Shown here in pieces: positions 34,174 through 41,669 of a DNA stretch of 64,000 nucleotides; positions within the stretch are counted from its first letter, which is position 1, and every line of letters starts with the position of its first letter. Made by a program: the position numbers and the translations under genes. Origin of the DNA: Cognatitamlana sp035818475 (lineage in GTDB: Bacteria; Bacteroidota; Bacteroidia; Flavobacteriales; Flavobacteriaceae); contig NZ_JAYMGV010000001.1 in NCBI RefSeq assembly GCF_035818475.1, positions 1,798,001-1,862,000 of the forward strand, read 5' to 3'. The notes beneath the pieces were generated by a model that saw only the letters and a program-made list of their open reading frames with translations, was not told where the DNA came from and ran no database searches.

Positions 34174-35811
34174 TTAAATTTTGATTACTTTATGGATTTC
34201 CTTTTTACCGGTAGCTACAATTTCAAAAATATATACACCGTTACTTAAATGGAATAAATTCAAGCTTAGTTTTCCATTAATAATGTTACCAATTGCATTG
34301 ATTAATAATATTCCGGAACTGTTATAAATCCTATAAGCTATAGATTCATCATCATCTATTCCTGAAATATTAACAGTATCCCTAAACGGATTAGGATAAA
34401 CTAACCAACGCTTTTCTTCGGTAGTAGGTGCATTGGGAGATAAATTGCCATTAAAGCACTCATTACTAAGTTTAAATTCTGCTTTTAAAATGTCATCCAG
34501 TTTCATATTAGTAAAACTGTCATTTAGCGTATGGTTGAAAAATGTTGCGTCAATAACGGCGTTATCGGCTCCTAAAAAGTTTTGAAGCAGGGTAGCAAAG
34601 GTTTGCCTGTAGTCATACTGAACCGTTTGTATTTGGTAATTGTTAGAACTTGTGGCTTCTGTTAAGTCGGGATTAGTCCCTGAAACACCTCCGGCTACCG
34701 GCTTTCCAAAAACAAACATGGGGGCTATCTCCCCATGGTCTGTGCCAAAATTACCATTTTCCCTGGCCTTTCTTCCAAATTCTGAAAAGGTCACACCAAC
34801 AATATCATCGGCTATGTTTTGACCATCCAAATCGTTCATAAAGGCTTCAAGGGCTCCGGATAATTCGGTAAGCAAGCTGTGATGCCTCCCTGTAATATCT
34901 CCAATCCCTTGTACCTGGGAGTTATGGGTGTCAAAACCTGAAATTCTCACCATATATATTTTTGAACCCAGATCACCACTTATCAAACGCGCCACTGTTT
35001 TTAACTGGTTCGATAAATCAGTATCCGGATAAGTGACATCATTTTGACCACCGTTAAAGGCACTGGATATGGATTCGGCATAGGTATTGGATAAGGTATC
35101 TGTATTATTAATAAATTCTAATTGTTTTCCATAATCAGAATCAGGGATATTTGTAGGAGGTAACCCTCCTAATCCGCTAAGGACACTATAAAAACCGGCA
35201 GGATCTTGTCCTGTAATATTTAAGGATAGGCCATGGGCTTCTTCGGCATGAAACCCCAGTGAGGTTTTATTGGAACCAATTTCAACGGCCAATGGAAAGG
35301 TCTCTACTATTAAATCTGCATAATACTGTTCCATAAAGCGTCCCATCCAACCGGTATCTGTACCATTTAAGATACTGTTGCCGTCGTTTCCAGTCAAATA
35401 TAAATCGGTAGACTTAAAATGGCTTTTATTTTGTGACGGATAGCCAACAGATTGCATAATACGTAACCAACCCTTATCATAAAGTGATTTAAAACCGGTA
35501 AGTGCCGGGTTTAGGCCTATTTGTTGATTGTCCTGTAGCGTGGCATCCAGTGTTATATATTTACTTAACCCCGATTCCGGAACTTTTATGGTGGGTCTTA
35601 AATTACTATAAGTATCATATTGATTTAATGGAACGATAGTATTTAAGCCGTCATTGGCCCCGGCTAAATTTATAAGTACCAATTTTCTATTTGAAATATC
35701 CGGACAAGCCATGTAAGGCACAAAAGACTTTAATGCAGCCTGAAGTTGGATAGGCGTTAAACCTGCCACTGAAGCTGATGCCGAAAGTTTTATAAAATGT
35801 CTTCTTTTCAT
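34174..35811 (-). CDS. DUF1501 protein with Tat-like signal and T9SS type A sorting domain
   Basis: 545 residues. The N-terminus MKRRHFIKLSASASVAGLTP has the twin-arginine motif RRHFIK. The body carries DUF1501 landmarks: LVLINLAGANDGLNTIVPL, SHFKSTDLYLTGNDGNSI, GFDTHNSQVQGIGD and GVTFSEFGRKAREN with NFGTDHGEIAPMFVFG. From about residue 465 a type IX secretion sorting domain begins (WLVYPNPFRDTVNISG) and ends NGVYIFEIVATGKKEIHKVI. DUF1501 belongs to the alkaline-phosphatase-like superfamily and is usually encoded next to DUF1800, as here (31 nt apart). Tat plus T9SS signals together imply export in a folded state and then to the surface. Biochemical role unknown. Confidence 0.88.
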   Translation of the reverse strand: MKRRHFIKLSASASVAGLTPIQLQAALKSFVPYMACPDISNRKLVLINLAGANDGLNTIVPLNQYDTYSNLRPTIKVPESGLSKYITLDATLQDNQQIGLNPALTGFKSLYDKGWLRIMQSVGYPSQNKSHFKSTDLYLTGNDGNSILNGTDTGWMGRFMEQYYADLIVETFPLAVEIGSNKTSLGFHAEEAHGLSLNITGQDPAGFYSVLSGLGGLPPTNIPDSDYGKQLEFINNTDTLSNTYAESISSAFNGGQNDVTYPDTDLSNQLKTVARLISGDLGSKIYMVRISGFDTHNSQVQGIGDITGRHHSLLTELSGALEAFMNDLDGQNIADDIVGVTFSEFGRKARENGNFGTDHGEIAPMFVFGKPVAGGVSGTNPDLTEATSSNNYQIQTVQYDYRQTFATLLQNFLGADNAVIDATFFNHTLNDSFTNMKLDDILKAEFKLSNECFNGNLSPNAPTTEEKRWLVYPNPFRDTVNISGIDDDESIAYRIYNSSGILLINAIGNIINGKLSLNLFHLSNGVYIFEIVATGKKEIHKVIKI

Positions 35812-35842
35812 TATAACATCTTTAAGGGTGACCTTTATCAGG

Positions 35843-37483
35843 TTACATTAATTGAAATTCTGCTGCATTGACCATAGCGGTTATTAGAGCGTCAAGCCGA
35901 CTTCTTACAGTGGTGTCATCATTATCATTGAGGTATTGACTCCAGGTTCCGACCCAATAATAATCAGGGAAGCCTTCATCAACTAAAAATGTTTTAAAGT
36001 AATTAATTCTGTCTGTATCTATAGACTCCGGATAGAGTAAATCTGCAATTTCAGAGATGAGCAGATTGGGGTCTGATGGGGTTGTGGTTTTATTCTTGGC
36101 AAAAAGAACAGTATCAATTTGAGCATAAATATTACCTGAGGTAATGGTGTTCTTCCCTAAAATAAAACTTGTTATAAGCTTGTAGCGTCCAATAATGGTA
36201 TTGGATGAGAACCAAATTCTATCAAAGCTTGGTTCTTGGTAGTATGCCGGATAGCCAGCTACAGAGTCCGGATTGTATAACTCCATACCAGCTGTTTTGA
36301 AATAAACATTATGAACGAACTTATGAAAGAAATTTCTATAAAAATTCAAGGCTTCACCAGATGGGTCAGGGTAACTCACCTCAAACATGGTACAGAGTTC
36401 ACTAAACATTTGAAGCGGACTTTTTATAATACTTCCAATAATTTCATCAGAAGCATCACTATCATCAGCGTCGTAAAAATGCTCGCTGGTTAACAGTTGT
36501 GTGACTACTGGTAAAATTTCAAAATTGTTATCAATGAGCGTTTGCGCAAGCGGTTCAATAATATCAGCTTCAACTATATCATCCCAGGTGCTTTTTACAA
36601 AATATCGGTACAGTTTCCGGCAGTAAGCCCTTGCTGTTTCTCGTTGTGCAAAAACCATTTCTACAAAATCATCAAGTTCGTCTATCATCCCTGAGGCTGT
36701 ATCTCTGCCTGTGATTACCTGGTTGTTAAAGGCGCTACTAAAAGTCTTATCATTTTGATCATGTTGTCCAATGTTAGCATAACCTGAAGGGATATTGGTG
36801 TCTGAATCAATAGTGCTACGGTCTGATCGTTTTTTAAACCCCGAAAATACCTTAGCAGCCTGTTGTACATCAACTTCGGTATAATTGGTGTAATTGCCTT
36901 CTCCTGCTTGTTCTCCTTTTAGGATAGTAAAGAGCTCTAAATACTCTCTGGCATAATTTTCATTAGGGTTGTTTTTATTATTTTGAGTATTATCTAAATA
37001 GTCAAGCATGGCATTATCCAGCGTTATTTTTTTAGCCAGGTCTTTAATGTTTCCAAGTGCATAAAAATCTAATAACCTGATATGGTCATAAAAAAAAGTG
37101 GCTGCTCCGGTTCCTGAATCTTTTCCTACCGTAAAGCTGGTATGTAGGAAAAACGACAATTTGTGTTTTAGTGTGGTTTGATTTATAGCATTATACCACC
37201 ACCATGCGGTTACTAGTGCCCGTTTTCTTGATTGCCCGCCAAAAGAGTTTGGTAATTCTGTTGAAGAGGTCCAATACCCATCAGGAGCTCCGTCGGGTAG
37301 TGGATCATAGGGTTCCGGTAATATATTAGCTGGATTGCCTGTTAAACTATTTACCGCATCGGTTGCAGACATGCCAACAAAAGTGTCAAGCTGCGCTTTG
37401 CTAAAGTTAAAGGTAGCCCGCCTAAGCAAGTGTTTAGCTCGTCTTAAATCAAGAGCAGTACCAAGTGGATTTAATGATGCCAT
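35843..37483 (-). CDS. DUF1800 domain-containing protein
   Basis: The start is taken as ATG 37483 (MASLNPLGTALDLRRAKHLL); a TTG one codon earlier is possible. 546 residues, no signal peptide. Family landmarks are HLLRRATFNFSKAQLDTFVG, TAWWWYNAINQTTLKHKLSF, NPNENYAREYLELFTI and VDVQQAAKVFSGFK. The function of DUF1800 is not established; it almost always precedes a DUF1501 gene. It lies 170 nt downstream of the TonB receptor on the same strand, so it may extend the receptor operon or have its own promoter. Confidence 0.88.
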   Translation of the reverse strand: MASLNPLGTALDLRRAKHLLRRATFNFSKAQLDTFVGMSATDAVNSLTGNPANILPEPYDPLPDGAPDGYWTSSTELPNSFGGQSRKRALVTAWWWYNAINQTTLKHKLSFFLHTSFTVGKDSGTGAATFFYDHIRLLDFYALGNIKDLAKKITLDNAMLDYLDNTQNNKNNPNENYAREYLELFTILKGEQAGEGNYTNYTEVDVQQAAKVFSGFKKRSDRSTIDSDTNIPSGYANIGQHDQNDKTFSSAFNNQVITGRDTASGMIDELDDFVEMVFAQRETARAYCRKLYRYFVKSTWDDIVEADIIEPLAQTLIDNNFEILPVVTQLLTSEHFYDADDSDASDEIIGSIIKSPLQMFSELCTMFEVSYPDPSGEALNFYRNFFHKFVHNVYFKTAGMELYNPDSVAGYPAYYQEPSFDRIWFSSNTIIGRYKLITSFILGKNTITSGNIYAQIDTVLFAKNKTTTPSDPNLLISEIADLLYPESIDTDRINYFKTFLVDEGFPDYYWVGTWSQYLNDNDDTTVRSRLDALITAMVNAAEFQLM

Positions 37484-37656
37484 CAATAAATATTTTTGAA
37501 AAAATAACTAAAAATTTGAATTTTAATGTTAGAATTTTGAATTATTCGTTGAATATCAGTGGATTATCATATAAATATAGGATGAAATGCATATTTATAA
37601 AGCATTTTTTGAAGTCGGCTATTATCAAGACCTTCCTTAGTATAATACGGTTTTGA

Positions 37657-40014
37657 TTAAAAAGAGACCCTGAAACTTACATTAGGTGTAATTCCAAGGG
37701 ATTCATTCTCAACTTTATTTCTGATGTTGTCACTATCAAGATTATAATAGCTGTTCAGGATGTTTTTTTTGTTTAGCAGGTTCCAAATAGAGGCACCTAC
37801 GGTAGCGTGTGCATCATCTGAAATATTAAATTCATAAATAGCAGAGCAATCCACCCTTAAATAATCATCTAATCTATTGCTGTTAGGGCTGGCATAGGTT
37901 ATAGTGTCATCATCAGGGGAGTCATTATCAGCTGGTTCGGTAAAAGGCTTTCCGGTATGATAATTTAAGCCTAAAGCTAATTTTAAGTTATTGTAAGTAT
38001 AACTTCCCGCAAAAGTTAATATATGCTTAATGTCAACGTTATTAGGAAACGGGTTTCCATCATTTAATTTTTTAAATAAGTAATCGTTAGAGCTGTAAGA
38101 ATAGGACAACCAACTACTAATAATATCACTGAATTGTTTGTTCAATAAAAAGTCAATACCCTTGATCTCGTAACTGCCTATTTCATTTTCAAATTGATAT
38201 TGGTTTTGAAAGCCCTGGCTTCTGGTAGTTATTCCATTTACCTTTTTTAAATAAGCTTCAGCACTTATTAACAGCCTGTTTTTATTAAAGTGGATACCTG
38301 CAGATAATTGCTTGCTTTTTAGAACAGGAACCGGATATATAGTTTGATTGCCATCCTCAATAACTTCGGTATTATTATTTGCCAGAACCCATCTGCGCTT
38401 TTCTATACCTAAAAAATCATTTTGTAAATCAATAATTTGTGAGGTGGTTTGACTTTTGAATTCACCTAAAACCTCAAATCTAAAATGATTTAAAAACCGC
38501 TGGCTAAAGCTTAATCTAGGCTCGGCAAGTAACATATTAAATTTGTTTATATAGTTTAATCGTCCACCAAAATTTAAGCGTGTTCCGGCGCTTCTTGATA
38601 AAAACCCGGTTTCGGCATAAATAGCATGTGTTCTGATAACCTTTCGTATAAAACTTCTAAACGGAGGATTATTAACATCTTCCAAATTACTTATACCAAC
38701 TTCAGTGAATTGATAACCTCCATTGATTTTTAACAGATTGTGGGCCGTGTAATTTATATCAAACTTTAGAGAGCCATCATAAACCTCATTCTCCTGTATT
38801 AAACGTTGGTTATTAATAATATCAAAATTGGTTGCATCCAGATCATAATTTGAAACATAAGCTTGAGATGTGGTAGAGAGTTTATCTGTCCAATCTTTAA
38901 TGTAAGTAATGCCTATAGCAGAATTGCGCTGTGATAATTTACTGTTTAAAGCTTCACTTCTTTGATTAATAGTAGATTGCTCATCATAGTTTAAGTTATT
39001 GTCAACATGTAAAAAATGAACCCGAAGTTTATCTGCTGGAGTTATATCATAAAGAAACTTTGCTGTAATATCATAGAAATAGAAATTTTCATTTTGTGAT
39101 ATTGAATTATTACCGCTTTTGGACTTCGTAAAATCTGAATCCTGAAAAATACGTTTTGAATATTGTTCAAAAGTTACGGTATTTATTAAATCTGTAATAG
39201 AACGCCTTGTTGATAATTGTAGTTCGGTATTTTTTGACAATGGGATTTTAGCATAACCATCAGCGTTTATCAAATTAAACCCAATACCGGCTTTAAACTC
39301 ATGGTCAATGTCATCAGGTAGCTGCATATCAATAATACTGGAAACACCATCGCCGTATTTAGCACGGGAGCCATTTTTATATACATTTACACGTTTAGTT
39401 GTGTAGGGATTAAAAGCAGAAATAAGTCCGAAAAAATGGCCGGATTGATACATTTTAATACCATCCCAAAGCAATAAATTTTGATCATGTGTACCTCCCC
39501 GAACGTTAATGTTTGAAACTGTTTCGTCAGTACTTAAAACACCCGGTATGGCTTGAATAGTTTGTAAAACATCAGGTTCAATAAGTCCCGGAAGAATACC
39601 AAGTGTTTGAGGTTTAATGGTAATAGAACCATCGTTTAGTTTGGTAATACCTGAGGTTAAATAATTGGTAACAACAACTTCTTCCAGATTTTGTATGCTG
39701 AAATTAGCTTTTTCCTTTTTAGGTGCTCTAATGATTATAAAACGGTTATCAATTAGTTCAAAATCTAGTTTAGTGTCTTTTTCAAGTACTTTTAAAACGG
39801 CTTCAATAGATGTGTTTTTATCAATAAGAATACGACTCTCTTTATCTTTTACGGTGTCATCAGCAAAGGAGAAGCTTATATTGAATTGTTCTTCAAGTTG
39901 TTTTAAAATGATAATAAGGGGTTGCTTCTCTTTTTGAATGTTCTGAGCCATTAGGCTTGTAATATTCAATAAAAAAAGACATAAAATGATAGAAAGAGTC
40001 CCTCTTCTATTCAC
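37657..40014 (-). CDS. TonB-dependent receptor with N-terminal STN signalling domain
   Basis: 785 residues. The start is GTG 40014, overlapping the fecR stop by 8 nt; it gives a complete signal peptide (LSIILCLFLLNITSLMAQ), whereas the next ATG would remove it. Residues about 25-110 form a FecA-type STN (secretin/TonB short N-terminal) domain (LKQLEEQFNISFSFADDTVK). The TonB plug at about 125-235 includes NINVRGGTHDQNLLLWDGIK and GDGVSSIIDMQL. The rest is a 22-strand-type barrel ending in Phe. An STN domain lets a receptor signal to a FecR anti-sigma factor, and one is encoded immediately upstream. The imported ligand is unknown. Confidence 0.9.
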   Translation of the reverse strand: MNRRGTLSIILCLFLLNITSLMAQNIQKEKQPLIIILKQLEEQFNISFSFADDTVKDKESRILIDKNTSIEAVLKVLEKDTKLDFELIDNRFIIIRAPKKEKANFSIQNLEEVVVTNYLTSGITKLNDGSITIKPQTLGILPGLIEPDVLQTIQAIPGVLSTDETVSNINVRGGTHDQNLLLWDGIKMYQSGHFFGLISAFNPYTTKRVNVYKNGSRAKYGDGVSSIIDMQLPDDIDHEFKAGIGFNLINADGYAKIPLSKNTELQLSTRRSITDLINTVTFEQYSKRIFQDSDFTKSKSGNNSISQNENFYFYDITAKFLYDITPADKLRVHFLHVDNNLNYDEQSTINQRSEALNSKLSQRNSAIGITYIKDWTDKLSTTSQAYVSNYDLDATNFDIINNQRLIQENEVYDGSLKFDINYTAHNLLKINGGYQFTEVGISNLEDVNNPPFRSFIRKVIRTHAIYAETGFLSRSAGTRLNFGGRLNYINKFNMLLAEPRLSFSQRFLNHFRFEVLGEFKSQTTSQIIDLQNDFLGIEKRRWVLANNNTEVIEDGNQTIYPVPVLKSKQLSAGIHFNKNRLLISAEAYLKKVNGITTRSQGFQNQYQFENEIGSYEIKGIDFLLNKQFSDIISSWLSYSYSSNDYLFKKLNDGNPFPNNVDIKHILTFAGSYTYNNLKLALGLNYHTGKPFTEPADNDSPDDDTITYASPNSNRLDDYLRVDCSAIYEFNISDDAHATVGASIWNLLNKKNILNSYYNLDSDNIRNKVENESLGITPNVSFRVSF

Positions 40015-40903
40015 GCTTTAAAGTTATAGCACGGTTGGTCTTACTATAGGTTATATGAAATGGGAGGGTAATGGATTTTAAAGCCAGATCAATATTATCA
40101 TGAGCAAAACTACCCGTAAATAATTGTTCAGAATCAATACCAATTAAGGTTACATCAACGTCATACTGCCTTTCAAATTCAGCAATAACAGCCTTGAATG
40201 GTAAACTTTTAAATGTACTGGCGTTGTTTAACCACGAAGGTATGATGCGATTTTCTTTTTCTTTAGCAATTTTTTCCCCATCAATAATTAAAAAACTGTC
40301 TCCAGGTTTTAATTTCGTTTCCTGAGAATTGTGCATTACACCAACAAGTCCTTCGTAGCAAACAACTTCAAAATAATCATGTCTTTGTTTAACATTAAAT
40401 TGTGTACCATATACTGTAACAGACCCTAATTTTGTCTTTACTGTAAATGATGATCCTTTAGCTACTTTAAAAAAGGCTTCTCCCTGAAGATCTACTTCAC
40501 GGTCCTGTTTCCAGCCTTTTTTATTGTATGTTAAAAGCGACTTTGCGTTGAGGGAAACACTAGAGGCATCCGGTAGTTCAATAGTAGCTTTTTGAGCAAC
40601 CTCAGTAGATATAGAAGTATCTAATGTGGTTGAGTAATAATACAAGCTAAAACAAACAGCTAATATAGCAGCTACACGCATAAAAGGTTTAATCCATGGT
40701 GTGGATTGCTTTTTAGTACTTTTAATAGCAGACAGCACATGCTCCAATTCCTCAGAGCTGTTGTACTCTTTAGCCTTAAAAGCTTGCAAGTTGTTATCTA
40801 ACATCACTAATTCATCATAGTCTTCAAGGGTTTTAAAGGCCTCAAATTCCTGATCATTTAGGTTGTTATCTAACCATTTTGATATTAATTCTTCTCTGTT
40901 CAT
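40007..40903 (-). CDS. FecR-family anti-sigma factor
   Basis: 298 residues. A cytoplasmic N-terminal part (MNREELISKWLDNNLNDQEF) is followed by one membrane helix at about 75-92 (FMRVAAILAVCFSLYYYSTT). The periplasmic FecR domain contains ATIELPDASSVSLNAKSLLT, GEAFFKVAKGSSFTVKTKLG and VYGTQFNVKQ, and the C-terminal DUF4974-like part ends HITYSKTNRAITLK. It should hold the adjacent sigma factor inactive until the receptor signals. It overlaps the receptor gene by 8 nt. The sigma gene ends 101 nt upstream, and between them lies the bipartite promoter element at 40924-40955. Confidence 0.92.
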   Translation of the reverse strand: MNREELISKWLDNNLNDQEFEAFKTLEDYDELVMLDNNLQAFKAKEYNSSEELEHVLSAIKSTKKQSTPWIKPFMRVAAILAVCFSLYYYSTTLDTSISTEVAQKATIELPDASSVSLNAKSLLTYNKKGWKQDREVDLQGEAFFKVAKGSSFTVKTKLGSVTVYGTQFNVKQRHDYFEVVCYEGLVGVMHNSQETKLKPGDSFLIIDGEKIAKEKENRIIPSWLNNASTFKSLPFKAVIAEFERQYDVDVTLIGIDSEQLFTGSFAHDNIDLALKSITLPFHITYSKTNRAITLKRE

Positions 40904-40923
40904 AATTACTTATTCATTTATAT

Positions 40924-40955
40924 AACAGCATACTTTAATTTTTTCCTACCCCTAA
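40924..40955 (-). promoter_or_regulatory. Bipartite element TTAGGGGTAGGAA-N13-GCTGTT upstream of fecR
   Basis: On the minus strand TTAGGGGTAGGAA (40955-40943) is followed by exactly 13 nt and GCTGTT (40929-40924), then ATATA. The fecR start is 20 nt further. The same two boxes with the same spacing occur on the other strand before the divergent lipoprotein gene. The layout suits an ECF sigma promoter (-35-like GTAGGAA and -10-like GCTGTT). Assignment to the neighbouring sigma factor is inference. Confidence 0.65.
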
Positions 40956-41004
40956 GGCGAAAAAATATTAAATTTTTTATTTAGAGTGTATTATTCCCTA
41001 ATAA

Positions 41005-41520
41005 CTATAACTCCTTAATATCTTTTCTCAACTTTTCCAAAGCACCGTAAATACGTTTTTCAACAGCTTTTGTTGAAATATCCAATAATTGCGCAATTTC
41101 TTTAAAACGTTTTCCTTCAACACGGTTCATCATAAAGGCCACACGTTGTGCGTCGGTTAAATTACCCAAAGCGCGTTGTAACTTATCATTATATTCAGAT
41201 TCCTGCATTAAAAACTCCGGGTTCTCATTAGTGGACATTTTAGGCTTGGTTTGCTGATGCTTTAAGACTACTTTTTGATGTGCTACTTCATTTAACATTA
41301 AATTATTGGCTGTAGTAAATATAAAACTCTTGGCTTTATCCGGAGAAACTTTTGAGCAATTTTCCCAAAGTTTCACAAAAGCCTCCTGTACTTTATCTTT
41401 AGGATTTAGTAATTCGCCAAACTTATAGTATAAAAAGTTATGTAAATCTGTGGCATGTTTATTAAAAATAGACGAAAATATGTGTTCTTCACAAATATTT
41501 TCAAATAGTTGCTTCCCCAT
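41005..41520 (-). CDS. ECF (FecI-like) RNA polymerase sigma factor
   Basis: 171 residues. Region 2 is at about 20-85 (FNKHATDLHNFLYYKFGELL, DKVQEAFVKLWENCSKV, SFIFTTANNLMLNEVAHQ). Region 4 is at about 112-165 (ALGNLTDAQRVAFMMNRVEG, KRFKEIAQLLDISTKAVEKR) with its helix-turn-helix. Group: Bacteroidota sigma-70 ECF factors paired with FecR. The next genes on its strand are fecR and an STN-domain receptor. The lipoprotein gene starts divergently 149 nt away. Confidence 0.93.
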   Translation of the reverse strand: MGKQLFENICEEHIFSSIFNKHATDLHNFLYYKFGELLNPKDKVQEAFVKLWENCSKVSPDKAKSFIFTTANNLMLNEVAHQKVVLKHQQTKPKMSTNENPEFLMQESEYNDKLQRALGNLTDAQRVAFMMNRVEGKRFKEIAQLLDISTKAVEKRIYGALEKLRKDIKEL

Positions 41521-41596
41521 TCGTGTTGGTAGTTGGTGCCACTAAAATAAGCTTTTTTGAATTTTAGTTTTTTGGTTTTTTTGAATTTTTTCTGAT

Positions 41597-41628
41597 TTAG
41601 GGGTAGGAATTTTTAAAGTTGAGCTGTT
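41597..41628 (+). promoter_or_regulatory. Bipartite element TTAGGGGTAGGAA-N13-GCTGTT upstream of the lipoprotein gene
   Basis: TTAGGGGTAGGAA (41597-41609), 13 nt, GCTGTT (41623-41628), then TTATAT. It matches the fecR element in both boxes and spacer length, and AAAGT also recurs within the spacer at the same place. Transcription would start near 41636-41640, which rules out the longer reading frame that begins inside the element. A direct repeat TTTTTTGAATTTT (41553-41565 and 41577-41589) lies just upstream. Confidence 0.65.
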
Positions 41629-41669
41629 TTATATTCAAAAAAGCTATGTTTAACCCAAAAACACAAACC

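Noticed and set aside
37484..37656. Plus-strand 63-codon frame and a GCAT hairpin between DUF1800 and the receptor gene
   Set aside because: The frame begins inside DUF1800 antisense and has no coding character; the hairpin has its T-run on the wrong strand for either gene.
41553..41589. Direct repeat TTTTTTGAATTTT as an operator of its own
   Set aside because: Low-complexity A/T sequence; noted beside the promoter element but too simple to claim alone.
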